Below are positions 12,001-23,000 of a stretch of 64,000 bases of DNA, one piece after another. Position numbers and translations under genes: made by a program. Positions within the stretch are counted from its first letter, which is position 1. Every line of letters starts with the position of its first letter. The notes beneath the pieces were generated by a model. The model worked only from the letters and a program-made list of their open reading frames with translations, had not been told where the DNA came from and did no database searches. Source of the DNA: Scatophagus argus (taxonomy: Eukaryota > Chordata > Actinopteri > Scatophagidae); the NCBI RefSeq assembly GCF_020382885.2, contig NC_058495.1:18768127-18832126 (forward strand), read 5' to 3'.

Positions 12001-15000
12001 CTGGAGGAGGTGGTGATGGACGGCGCTAAGGCCCAGGCCATCCTGGATGCATCGCGCTCCTCCATGGGTCAGAAAAAAATCAAATTTTAGACATTAATGT
12101 ACAAACACGAAGATGCATTCATTGTCTTGTTGCTTTGTGCATCACTCAGTGTGCCCCTTTTTTGCCCACCATGGACCTATAATTGTCTTTGGTGATAACA
12201 CAGGGGGGCAGAGTAGCTCTCTCATAAACCTGTAGTGAAGGCACAAATCCTCATTGCGGATCCTGTCGGGAGAGACAACCACGCATTTCATTTCAGTTTA
12301 TTTGGTTCTATTATGTATGTAAGTATTTGAATAGCAGTGTCTTTGCTTAACTCCTCTTCCTGTTCTCCAGGTATGGACATCTCTCCCATTGACCTGATCA
12401 ACATAGAGAGATTCTCCGATCGTGTTGTGTCTTTGGCTTCCTATCGGCTGGAGCTGCAAGAGTACCTGCGTTCCAGGATGAGCCAAGTGGCTCCGAATCT
12501 GGCAGCCTTAATTGGAGAAGTGGTACGCAGAAGATTTAATTTGTTCACTTCATGTGTGTGTATATAAAATAAATGGGACCAGTGATGTTATACCAAAATC
12601 TGTCAATCCACTGAATCTATGTGATGACAAACATATCCGGTGCTGATGGTCCTCAAATAGTGGTGTGCACAAGTCAGATCCATTGTTAAATAAGATCTTC
12701 ACTGGTGCTCTGTGTGTCATGTGTCTGTATGACTCTATTTTATTCTCTTGCAGGTGGGAGCTCGTCTGATCTCTCATGCCGGCAGTCTAACCAACCTGGC
12801 CAAGTACCCGGCATCCACCGTTCAGATCCTGGGAGCAGAGAAGGCCCTGTTCAGGTACTGGGGCACCCCCTCCCTGCTGGGGAAACAAGTGGTTGCAGTG
12901 ATGGCAGGGCTGGGCTGGAGCAGAGCAGGGTGACTGGAGAAGACACATCTCTGAAGTCTTCCTCTGGAGTGATCCCTCTCGCCCTCATGCACCCCCATAG
13001 TCTGAGCAGCCACTCACAGCACTGAGGTAGAAAATCTGAAAAGGCAGTCAAAATCCACACATCTGTGGGTTTTTTTTTTTTTTTTTAAACTCAGTTTCCT
13101 TAGAGATGCTAAAAAAGTACAGATTGGAAATTTGGTGCACTCTGTCAATGCAGAATTGTCTCCTGGGTACATGAGGACAGGGTGTAGTGGAAAATTTCAT
13201 CTTCCTTGAAAGGCAAAAACACCCACGCTCTTCATATTTTGAGTGTGGTCTGCGAACGTGGTTGATTGGAACAGAAGTCATTAGGTTTTCTTATGCGCTC
13301 ATTCTCCTTATCTGCACCACAGGTTTTTCCTCCTAATATTATTTGGCCATTTGTGTTTACATGAATTGTAATTATCTACTCACTCAATTTGCAGTCCTGG
13401 AATATCTGAAAAGCCCATCTGATTTTCGAGGTTCAAAGCACTCTTGAAATGCTTTTTCGCCAATTCACGCAGTAATTTTTCCACCAGGGGGAGCTGTTCA
13501 GTCACTGTTGTAACAGTACTGCATATGCCCGCCTACGTGCACTTTGGAACTGAACTGCTGTCACAAAACGGCATATAAACCCCTTGGAAAACACCTTTGC
13601 CTTGACCTGAGATCAGTCCTATGATTTGTGTGCCCAACACTGTCTTTATTTATTTTTTTGCTGTTTAACTTGACTGTTTCCTTGTGCATCCTGAATGTGA
13701 AATAAGCCGTATTCCCTCAGAGCTCTGAAGACTCGTGGAAACACCCCCAAGTACGGGCTCATCTTCCACTCTACCTTCATTGGACGTGCAGCAGCCAAGA
13801 ACAAAGGCCGCATCTCCAGATACCTGGCCAACAAGTGTACCATCGCCTCACGCATTGATTGTTTCTCTGGTGAGTAAGAAAGACCTCGTGGAGAGATGCT
13901 CCACTTTGGCTTACGATTCGTGTGTCTTATTTGCAGTGATGCTCATATTTTTCGTCAACAGTATTCATCCCTCGGGTTGGTGTTGATAGTTAATTACTGA
14001 GCAAAGCCACATGTCTGCCCAGATGCCTTTAAGCGTGCTGTAATCTTCCGCTTGCTTAGACGGATGTTTATGTTTGCCGTCTCAACAGAGCTGCCCACAA
14101 GTGTGTTCGGTGACAAGTTGCGCGAACAAGTGGAGGAGCGTCTGTCTTTCTACGAGACTGGCAATGTCCCTCGGAAGAATGTGGATGTCATGAAAGAGGC
14201 TGTGAGAGAGGTGAGCTCAGTAACGAGAAAACTAAAACCTTGATTCAAGTCGCACCTGAGAAGCTAAGTGAATCCGATTGTCAGCTAAAGTCAGTTTGTT
14301 GCATTGTTTTTAAATTCTATCATACGTTGTGAGTCTGTTATTGCTGTGAATGATGACAAGTCTTTCCCTGACATCACCGTGAGGGCAAAAACTGATTTAA
14401 TGAGCCTGATGCAGCTTTTGTTAAAGAAGTTTAAAAAAAAAAAACAAACCTTAAGGTTTCATTACGATTGCAATTACATCATGTTTTGTTCTCTTCTTTG
14501 TTCTCTTAGGCTACTGATGTTGCAGCTGAAATCAAGCGGAAACTAGATAAGAAGGAAAAGAAGCGCAAGAAGCGGGAGAAGAAGTTGCAAGAACTCGACG
14601 CAAACGGCGAAGCCAACGGCGAAGCGGAGGTAAGCCTTCGTTTTGGTATCTGGCTGCATGTTTAGATTTGAGATTTGACCCACACTCGTGGTCCTGTCTC
14701 AGTGTACGACATGCTAGATCAGCTTGACTCCGAACCATTGGCTGGTCCTAAACGGTGGGCTTGACCACTGAAGTGAGTCAGACATCGCAGCCCCTTAAAG
14801 TATATTGTACTGCACATTTAAGGCTAGCTTAGAGTACAAAAATCACTATTGTCTCTTTCCTTTCCTTGACCACACTTCCTTTTACTTCCTTGCAGTTGGA
14901 GAACGGAGAAGCAGACACCACTGTAGTGAAGAAGAAAAAGAAGAAGCAAGCAGCAGAGGAGATGGAGGTCGAAGCAGAGGAGACTCCTGCTGCAGCGAAT

Positions 15001-15222
15001 GGACAAGAGGAAACCCCAGGGAAGAAGAAAAAGAAGCGAAAAGCTGAGGATGCCCAGGAAGACGAAGCCGCTGCTACCGATAATGGAGCGGAGGACACTC
15101 CAGCCAAGAAGAAAAAGAAAAAAAAGACTGAGGCTGCAGATACAGAGGTAGCAGAAGAGATCCCAGAAACACCCGTGACTGAGAAGAAAAAGAAAAAGAA
15201 GAAAAAAGAGGCTGCAGAGTGA
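9063..15222 (+). CDS. nop56: NOP56 ribonucleoprotein (box C/D snoRNP core protein)
   Basis: Twelve coding exons: 9063-9065 (only the ATG), 9789-9878, 9964-10078, 10580-10744, 11024-11222, 11880-12067, 12371-12522, 12754-12854, 13721-13869, 14089-14210, 14510-14629, 14896-15222. They sum to 1731 nt, 576 residues, with every phase consistent. The N-terminal domain begins [20 protein letters not shown]. The coiled-coil and NOP domain follow ([39 protein letters not shown]). The tail has repeated KKKKKK blocks and acidic runs (KKE/D), nuclear-localising in this family. NOP56 pairs with NOP58 around fibrillarin and 15.5K in the nucleolus for rRNA 2'-O-methylation. Intron 3 appears to use a GC donor (GAAG|GCAAGT). 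Several introns encode snoRNAs. Near-identical to human NOP56 through the NOP domain; the tail diverges as expected. Confidence 0.97.
9458..9463 (+). promoter_or_regulatory. CACGTG E-box in NOP56 intron 1
   Basis: Canonical CACGTG. A second copy lies at 9653-9658 in the same intron and a third at 9798-9803 at the start of exon 2. NOP56 is a known MYC target in mammals, and intron 1 E-boxes are a common arrangement for such genes; use in this fish is inferred. Confidence 0.5.
9653..9658 (+). promoter_or_regulatory. Second CACGTG E-box in NOP56 intron 1
   Basis: CACGTG flanked by AC and GA, 195 bases after the first copy and 130 bases before exon 2. Confidence 0.5.
10121..10175 (+). ncRNA. SNORD110-like box C/D snoRNA copy, short or degenerate (NOP56 intron 3)
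   Basis: C-like box ATGATGT at 10127-10133, then AATCTGTCAATCCA directly before CTGA (10154-10157), then a further CTGA (10167-10170) and a weak closing stem GTTG/CAGC. The guide is the same 18S-complementary block as in the full copy at 12576-12652. However, the span is only about 55 bases and there is no clear C' box. It may be a compact working guide or a decayed duplicate. Confidence 0.5.
10882..10949 (+). ncRNA. Box C/D snoRNA candidate, target unknown (NOP56 intron 4)
   Basis: C box ATGATGT at 10890-10896, D' CTGA at 10909-10912, a C'-like CATGAAG, and D box CTGA at 10940-10943. Flanks GGCCTGTT and AACAGCC can form a closing stem with one bulge. Span 68 nt. I found no convincing rRNA match for either guide (…AATCTTGTGATC and …TATACTGAAAAT). 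It could be the orphan SNORD86 found in mammalian NOP56, but that is a guess from position only. Confidence 0.6.
11268..11292. repeat. Perfect 25-bp palindrome in NOP56 intron 5
   Basis: TCATCTCATGTG, one A, then CACATGAGATGA: two perfectly complementary 12-base arms. It lies 45 bases into the intron after exon 5. Confidence 0.85.
11365..11580. repeat. Partial copy of a dispersed teleost repeat (family A)
   Basis: Shares ordered blocks with the longer copy at 22479-22862: CAAAACCCCAAAACTCTTCATTTGC, AGAAGCAGCAAATCC and a terminal block ATTGATTATCAACATAGTTGG. (Blocks quoted here are at 11425-11449, 11467-11481 and 11538-11556.). Confidence 0.7.
12576..12652 (+). ncRNA. snord110: SNORD110-like box C/D snoRNA (NOP56 intron 7)
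   Basis: Textbook layout: closing stem GGACC (12576-12580) with GGTCC (12648-12652), C box GTGATGT (12582-12588), D' CTGA (12611-12614), C' GTGATGA (12621-12627), D CTGA (12643-12646). The guide AATCTGTCAATCC upstream of D' is complementary to the conserved 18S block GGATTGACAGATT. The fifth base before D' pairs with the U in GGAU, the site numbered U1288 in human and assigned to SNORD110, whose mammalian gene also lies in a NOP56 intron. The second guide (…CATATCCGGTG) has no target I recognise. Confidence 0.9.
13930..14005 (+). ncRNA. Box C/D snoRNA with 18S complementarity (NOP56 intron 9)
   Basis: Closing stem TTTGC (13930-13934) with GCAAA (14001-14005), C box GTGATGC (13936-13942), D box CTGA (13997-14000). 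The bases TATTTTTCGTCA (13946-13957) are a perfect 12-nt complement of the conserved 18S segment TGACGAAAAATA, which holds the human methylation cluster around positions 509-517. The D' box after it is degenerate (ACAG). Mammalian SNORD56, also hosted by NOP56, targets this neighbourhood, and SNORD11 targets it too, so the exact name is uncertain. Confidence 0.72.
14343..14415 (+). ncRNA. snord57: SNORD57 box C/D snoRNA (NOP56 intron 10)
   Basis: Stem GCTG (14343-14346) with CAGC (14412-14415), C box ATGATGA (14350-14356), D' CTGA (14368-14371), D CTGA (14406-14409). The guide AACTGATTTAATGAGC (14390-14405) abuts box D and is a perfect 16-nt complement of 18S GCTCATTAAATCAGTT. The fifth base before D pairs with the A of GCTCA, which counts to position 99 of human 18S. 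SNORD57 is the known A99 guide and is likewise intronic in mammalian NOP56. Confidence 0.93.
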
Positions 15223-15411
15223 AGCAAGCTGTCAAAGACTCAACCTTTATTTTTATGTACAGTTTATTTTTATTCATTTTACTCTTGATCTGAATCTAGT
15301 TCATTTAAGCAGCTTTACATTTGTCATTTTTTTGCCATGCTCAAAGCAGGTTAGACTGCAAAGAAATGTTTAACTGTGCCTTGAAGTCAATATTTTCCTT
15401 GTACTTATGTA

Positions 15412-15417
15412 AATAAA
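15412..15417 (+). other. nop56: Poly(A) signal of NOP56
   Basis: AATAAA 190 bases after the stop, giving a short 3' UTR typical of this gene. Confidence 0.8.
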
Positions 15418-15439
15418 TTGTTTATCAGTTAAAACGTTT

Positions 15440-15868
15440 GTCAGGTAAAAACGTCTGTCGTGTTATACAGGGAAAACACATTTGTATTCAACTTTGTGAT
15501 CCAGTTGTGTAGATGCTCGTAAACTGACCTTCAGTTGGTCTACATTAGATTAAAGAGAGACAAGGGTCACAAGTTTTAGCTTGCAAAGTGATGACTGCAT
15601 ATTCAAATGAGGGGAAAACTTTGAAATAAGCTAAATGCTCAATTGAGCTAATCGCTAAACTGCTCCGCTCACCTCTGAGTCGAGGATAATAACTGCAGCT
15701 CAGCAGATGAAGTTCTGTTGAAGGTGCTGGAGTTGCGTTTAATGATATAAAAAGCATCTGCAAAAAAAAAAAAAAGTGTGAATCTGGGGTTACAATACGT
15801 AACTAATGACACTTAAACATTTTAAATCTGTACAAAAAGGAACCATCAGTGGCTTCACATCATTACCG
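15440..15868. other. Convergent 3' gap between NOP56 and UBAP2
   Basis: Non-coding, AT-rich, bounded by the NOP56 poly(A) signal and the minus-strand signals of UBAP2. A short poly-A run is at 15761-15774. Confidence 0.6.
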
Positions 15869-15922
15869 TTTATTGTAGTATCATCGGATTTGGAGCGTGT
15901 TATTTTATGGAGTGTGTTTATT
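15869..15922 (-). other. ubap2: Poly(A) signals of UBAP2
   Basis: TTTATT on the plus strand (AATAAA on minus) at 15869-15874 and 15917-15922, giving a 3' UTR of about 1.2 kb for UBAP2. Which one is used is not known. Confidence 0.5.
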
Positions 15923-17073
15923 ATTTTGACTGGAGACATAAGTGAATGGTGGATATAATAACCAATGCATGAACTAAATCGGTCCCTTTGAGTGTAATAT
16001 TATCTCTGGCCATTAGATAATAATACCAGTGACAATACATTGTTGCTGGTAGCTGGACCTGCTCAACCTGTTGGCTGAGCTTAAGCTTTAGTACTCTGTG
16101 AATTTAGGCACGAGCCCAAAGGTACTGACATCAATACTGCCTGAACGCTCTGCACACTGACATCCTTTGGTCATATCTCAAATATTTTAATAATTAATGT
16201 TTGTTACCTTGACTGTCCTGCATTATGAGACCGGGAAAACACGTCGGAAAGAATCATTCATTTCAATCACTTCAACTTTGGTTCATATTGATTAGGACGA
16301 TACTGCATGCGCATGGAAGTTGTGGGTCTGAATCCAGAAAAAAACTACGTGGTTGGTAAAATACTGATGCCAGACCCATAAGAAATGTTCATAACTTTTA
16401 ATTTGGACAACAAGGATTAAACCAATGTTAAAATGACATCAAATCCAAGGCCTGGCTGCTGAATCCAGCCAACTAGTAAGAGTTGAGGAATGAGAGACAG
16501 ATGGAGGGAAATGGGGAAAGAAAAAAAAGTCAGACTATCAACTCAAGTCACCCTCAATATACGGATTCACAGATGCGGGAGACCAAAGTTACAAAAACAT
16601 ATTTCCTCTAAAATAAAAAAAAAAGGCCTTGTTGTGAAAATGATGTGTAGAATCTATGTACATCATTCTCAATTCATGTATGCATACAAAAAAAAATCCA
16701 CATCACAAGATGCTTGTGTTCAAGTATATTCACCACCTTCATCTCCATGATTTAGCATTCTTGTCTTTCCACATTTTTTTTGAAATAAAACGTCCTTCAA
16801 AATAAAAACAAAATGCAGAAAACCACATTTTATGTCCTACCAATACATATATACTGTATAAATACATACATAAATATATTTTACATACAACAGCCATAAA
16901 TTTGAAAAGGGGATATACAGAGCAAAGAGGAGGGGGCGGGAGTGGTAGTGTGTGTTTTAGCTTGAGTTCTAAAATGGTTTGTCCCTCTATGATCTCATCA
17001 GTCAGATACGCAGGTGTGGTGTGTTCGTGTCTGTCCGTGTGCGCGTGCACACACACACACAGATGTAGCCATC

Positions 17074-20000
17074 TCAGTTGGCCCAGTACGGCGAGCTGCC
17101 GTAGCTTGACTTGTTTACTTGGCTCTTCTGCTGCAGGCTGCTGGACTGGCCACGCTGGCTAGGACCACCCTGAGCATAGAAGAACAAGCATGTGAAACAT
17201 CTGGAAAAACTCTCACATGTGGAAGTGCTGAAAACATCTGGGAGTGTTACCTGTCCATCCTGAGCTAGATGGTGGTGTAGCAGCTGTGAGTGTGGTTGCT
17301 GGTGAGGCAGGATGTGAAGGAATGGGGCTGGTGCATAGCCTCCAGGAGCTGCTCCAGGGTTCAGAGGCCCTGGACCTCCCAGTGCTGATGGCAGGCTGAA
17401 GGGAGGAGGGGTCCCCGCATGGAAACCCTGCTTATCAAAAGACTGCAGACAGAGGATAAAATATAAATCACACTCTTCCAAATCTTGATATTTATTAGTA
17501 TGAACACTAGCTATGGAGCGTTCATGTGTTTGAGGCTCACCTGGGTCTTATTGTAAACACTTCCACTGATGTCTGGCACACCCGAGTTACTGGACGTCAC
17601 TGAGACGCCTAGCAGAACGATGACATTCACATGTAATGATTACAAACTACATTAAAAATCCAGTCAAGATATTAAAATAAGCATGTTTTTTTTTCCCTTC
17701 TTACCTTTCCCGGGGCCAGTAGCAGCAGATTTGGCTTGTGCCTGTGAGGAGGAGTTGTATCCTTTACTGTAGTCCACTCCTGCTGGCCCTGCTGTCAGCT
17801 CCTCATACCCTGGAAATGAAAACATCCACCTTCGAGATCATATAAAAATAAAAATATTTTGGGATCACTTACTGTAAATTAATTGGTGGTGTTCACTAAC
17901 CTGAGCTGAAGGTGTGCTGGCCATAACCGCTAGGCTGCTGTTGTGTCTGCTGCTGGAAGGGGCTCGCCGAGGGGTTCCCCAGACCAAGGCCCATACTGTG
18001 CTGCTTGGCCGAGGCTGGTCCTGGGCCCCCGGGGGGAACAAACATGGTGGGGCCATACTGGAAGGCGGCAGCACTGGGTACGGCACCGGGCACGCCGGGG
18101 TAGTAAGGCAGGCCTGTGTAGCTGTAGCCTGGAGGCAGAAAAGCCTGCTGACTGTTGTGGTGCTGCGGCTGGCCCTGTGGCTGAGGCTGGGCCTGAGGAG
18201 GCTGAGGTTGGGCCTGGCTCTGTCCTTGGCTCTGGCCCTGAGGAGGCTGTGGGGCCGCCAGGCTTGTTGGGGGTGCTGGGGAGGTGGAGTCATTCCTGCC
18301 AAACTTTGTGACTTCACCTGAGAAACGGGGGGAGATGTAAGGTGAGAACTAACACTGGATTTTAGGATTTTAGACAACGCCGGCAAAAGGTGAAGGAGCT
18401 TTACCTGAGTAGGGGTTATTGGCTAGGCTCCCATCTCTGCCAGAGAGAGTCGCTGTGGGCCCAGGGAATGTGATTCCATAGTAATCCTGCAAGGAGGGCT
18501 AAAGGGACAGAAAAGGATCAGGAGAGGAGCAACACAACCACCAATCAGGTACAAAATACTTGAGTGAGGACTAGAGAAGAAATGAAAAACTGTTCCAAGA
18601 GTACAGGGTGATGAGGCTCACCATTGGCAGTCTGGACTGAAGCATATGGAGGTCCTCGTAGCCATAGATCTGCTGTGAAACACAAAGAACAAGTACGCTC
18701 AGCTAGAACCACAAAATGTGTTAAAATGAAAACTTACACACAATCTTGAAAAACTAAGAAAACAAAGACTAACAGTGCTCTGATGGGATTCAATGTGTCC
18801 AAGACAGTTAATAAATGGGATGGACAAATATCATGTTATGTGTTCTGTGATTTAAAAGAACAACGTGTCCATTACAATGGTCTCAGATCCCGAGGGGCTA
18901 CTTACTGGATATGCTGGTAGCAGCCCCCCTGGGCCCATGATATACTGGTTGGGCAGTAGAGGCGGCACTCCCTGGGACAGATTAGGAGGAGCCTTACCTG
19001 GCAATACAATGATGGAACAACCATCACTTCTATGTACTTTTTTTTTTAATGTGAAGAAACAGCAACAGTCAAACCTTTTGGACTTGCATCATCACGGGAG
19101 CACAACACTGAGCGAATACAACCCATCACACACAAAGACGGCCAGCGTCTGGGGTCAGTTTGCGTACCAGTGGAGGAGGAGAGCAGAGGCGTGGTCCTTG
19201 GTGCAGAGAGGTTGGACGTGGCAGTAGCTCCATTGGAGCCAAGTCCCAGCACTGTGGTGGCGGCGGTGGCAGCAGAGTGATGTCCGCTGGTGCCTGCAAT
19301 ACCACCGACTGTGCTGCTCAAGTTGTTGCCCATGTTGGGCATGTTGGCCAGATGGCTGATGCTGCTGCTACTGTTGCTGCTGTTGTGGGTTGTGTGGAGA
19401 GCAGAGGCCGAGGGCTGCGATGATGTGTAGGAGCCAGAGGAGGGGGCCAGGGAGCTTACACTGCTGCTGTCCCCACTGGTGTACTGTGGATGACAAGGAC
19501 TTTTGAGTATATGCAATGCATGTGTATAGTCTCCGTGTGTACAGTATTTCTGTATGTATTTATCTGTATTTATATACTGCAGCCCAGGAGTCTTCAACCA
19601 TTTCTGTGGACACTGGTTTACCCTCCATATTTTACACTGGCAGAGTATGAGCTTTGTGAATCAGCATCAATATAATCAGACTGCAAAGACTGATCTTTTA
19701 AAACAGCAGGGAAAATTAGTGAAAGGCAGACAACCTCTGCTGAAGTACAACTAGAACTGTAAGTAGTTCAGTATTTTTGTGATCCATCCTGTCCTCACAG
19801 GACCTTCATCACTTTAATTGTTCCATGGTTATCACACAAAATAAAGCTTTTATATATACTGTGTAAAGTCATGCTGACCGGTTGTAACAAATGAAAGTTG
19901 AACAATTAGTCAATTTTTTACTGTATTAACACGATAGCATGTAATGAAATGCAGCTAATGCTGAAATCATACAGGTTTATGCCGCATTTAACAGATTCAG

Positions 20001-23000
20001 GAGGGTTGAGCCATCGAGCTTGTCAAGGATGAGAAAGACACTTACAGTAAGAGAGCTGGAGCCCAGAGCTGAAACTGCAGAATGGCTGCTGACATGGCTG
20101 TAGAGTGAAGGCATAAAGGAAAGAGTGATAATCTGTTGATGTTTACTGTTGGGACTATGACATCTTCATAAGAATTCAGTCTGCATGGAACTACTGTCCT
20201 GAACTGCTATGCTTTTTTTTTGTTGTCTGCAAGAGACAGTTTTTAACATTAACAAAGAATCATTATGTATTCACAGATAAATATAAAAATGCAACGAGGA
20301 GTGGCAACCACTAGTATGCACTCATGACTTTAGGTTGACCAGACATGGTCAAAAAAAAGGCAGCAAATTCAACACTGCAATGAATTTGATGAAGGCTCCT
20401 TTTATTGCCAAGTCAAAGCTGGTGATCAGATTGCCATGTGAATGTGTGTCACCTGTTGAGAGAGCTGAGCTGGCTGGCAGAGGGCAGGTCCTGTGCCAGG
20501 CTGGAGAGCGCGGTGGAGCTGTGAGCAGGCAGGCTGGAGGGTAAGTGGGAGGAGGGTGCTGAGGGACCATTGGCGCTTATGTTCAGAGATGGCGACTCTG
20601 GCTTCGGTGTAGAGGACGCTGATGATGCTGAGATAAGGATATAAAACGTCTTCATTTGTATCATACTCAAAATAGCATAGCCTAAGAAGTATGGTTGGTG
20701 ATAGACGTTTACAATAGAAAATATCCACTGAACAAATAACTAAATAGCAGGTAACTTACTGTCAAGAGCAGCAGAGGTCCTTACACCATTAAGACCATTC
20801 TGGTGAAAAGGAAAACACAAAAAACACAGCTCAATGTCTGCGTATACTGAAAATAGATCAAGAAATTACCATATCTATATGACACACATACACTGTAGGA
20901 GCAGGATTCTGTGAGAAGACCACAATCACAAATAAAAATGTGAAAAATCAAACCTAAACAGAACTGATGCTATTCCTGTCATGTTTGATAATGGATTAAG
21001 ACAGTTGTCTTAAGGGGCCGTGGGCAGTTTTTTTGGCGAGGGATTGCTGGCAAAGCAAATGGTTAAACAAACTAAGTTCACACGGTCAGACACAGTTTCC
21101 CATCATAGGGTTGACCCTCATGGGACCCGTTGACCTCTGACCTGCAATTTCTCAGTGTCACGCTGTTTACACAAGATGTAAAAAATGCAATGCTACTTTG
21201 CAACAGACTTTACCAACATTATTTTTCTTCCAAGGAATATATATGGGCAATTTTTCTTCTCAGTCGACTACAAAAGGTTGAAAGCCCTTGAAAAAGGGAT
21301 GAGCATTCCTATTGACTATTTCTACTCACCATGACTGGCCCCGTGGCCTCTTTGCTCTGGGAAAAGGCCAGTCGCGTGTGAGGGGACATGGCCCCATCGT
21401 AACTTCCCCCCACTGAAGAGAAGTGAGAGGAGGAAGGGACAGAGGAGGAGCTGGAGGAAGCTGTTGAAGAAGAGGAGGGAGGATTGGTGGAGCTGGCAGT
21501 CCCCAATGAGGAGGGAGTGAGGCTGGGCAATGCCACTGAGGAGGAGTGATATACTGGCTCTGATGAGGAGAGCGACAGAGGCAGCGCAACGGAGAGTGGG
21601 CTGCCCAGTGACTCACTGCAAGACGACAGCAGGCAGAGAAAAAGTTATTAGATAAAATAAGCCAAAACAAGGAATAATAGATTTGATATAAGCACTAATG
21701 CAGGGCCCATTCAAAATGTTACTGTTTGGCCAATTGCTTTCTCAAGAACAGTTCATGCAAACTACATCATACTGACTTTGAAGGGTTATCAAAACAATGA
21801 CATGATGATTAATTGGGTATAATCAGCAATTGATTTTTCTAAAGATTATTTTCCGAATTACTCGATTAATATAACAATTAATTTACTCAGCATAGCCTAA
21901 ATATAAAAACCTTTGCTCATTAATATTTCAGTATTTTATTCAGTGATCATCTAATCACATAACTGCTGTACATCATACACTTAAACTGATTGATTTTTTT
22001 CATGTGGGCCTTCTCAAGTGGCTAAAATGAAAACTAAAGTGAAACTCCTCAAATTCACAGTGTTATACTAAATAAAGGTGATTAGTGACAGCACCTGAGC
22101 GGTTTGGAGTACAGGCTTGTTTGGGTCTGGGTCCCTGGTCCTGGCGCAGGTGGGGCAGCAGTAGCAGCCGGCGTGCACTCCCTGGATGCCGCACTAACAC
22201 AATTGTCCACAACTCCGAACTCTGGCAGTGCCGACTCCGAGCCAAAGTCTAGAGCTCCAAACTGGAGGTTTAGCCCGGGGACGTCAGCCGAGCCAGGCAT
22301 CTCTACCGCTGTGGAGGGGATCTACCAGGAGGAAGGGGATTCAGTCAGGATTTAAGACCATGATCTTAAGTTAATGTAACTACTTGTATTTGGCAATTTG
22401 CCAAAGATCTGCTAAATAATGTAAATTTTTATTCATTCATTGTGTCCTGTTTTTTTTTTTTTTTTTTTTTATCTCTATTAGGGCTGCACCTAATGATTAT
22501 TTTCCTTACCAATTAATCTCCTGATTATTTTCATGATTAATTTTTAACTGTTTAGTTATAAAATGTCAAAAATTGTGAAAAATGTGAAAAAAAAAACAAA
22601 ACAATTTTCCAGAGTTCAAACGAACATCTTCAAATTGGTTCTTTTGACCCACCAACAGTCTCAAAGTCCCAAAACTCAAAGATGCCTCATTTACTATCAT
22701 AAGTGATATCATAAATATCATAAGAAAAGCAGCAAATCCTTATGAAACAGGAGTCAACCAATGTTTGACATTTTTGCTTGAAAGGTGGCTCAAACAAAAT
22801 GATCAATTATCAAAATAGTTGGTAACTACTTTTGATCAACTAATCTGTTGCCTGAAGCTGTTGTTGAAAAATCAAGGGTACCTTTCAACTGACACACTGG
22901 AGGGCTTTTAATTTGAAACCAGTACACAAAAGGCTGAGTTTGTAGTAGTAGTAGTAATGTAATAACGTAACAGGACTGATCAAAATGACACTTCCTATCA

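Noticed and set aside
14829-15227. 132-codon minus-strand ORF of F and S runs
   Set aside because: It is the antisense of the lysine-rich NOP56 tail.
19757-19815. Possible minus-strand box C/D snoRNA in a UBAP2 intron (AGTGATGA … CTGA)
   Set aside because: Human UBAP2 hosts SNORD121A/B, so it was considered. There is no closing stem or clear guide, so it stays below the bar.
21940-21980. C-box-like ATGATGT with CTGA on the minus strand in a UBAP2 intron
   Set aside because: No terminal stem, and AT-rich chance matches are common there.
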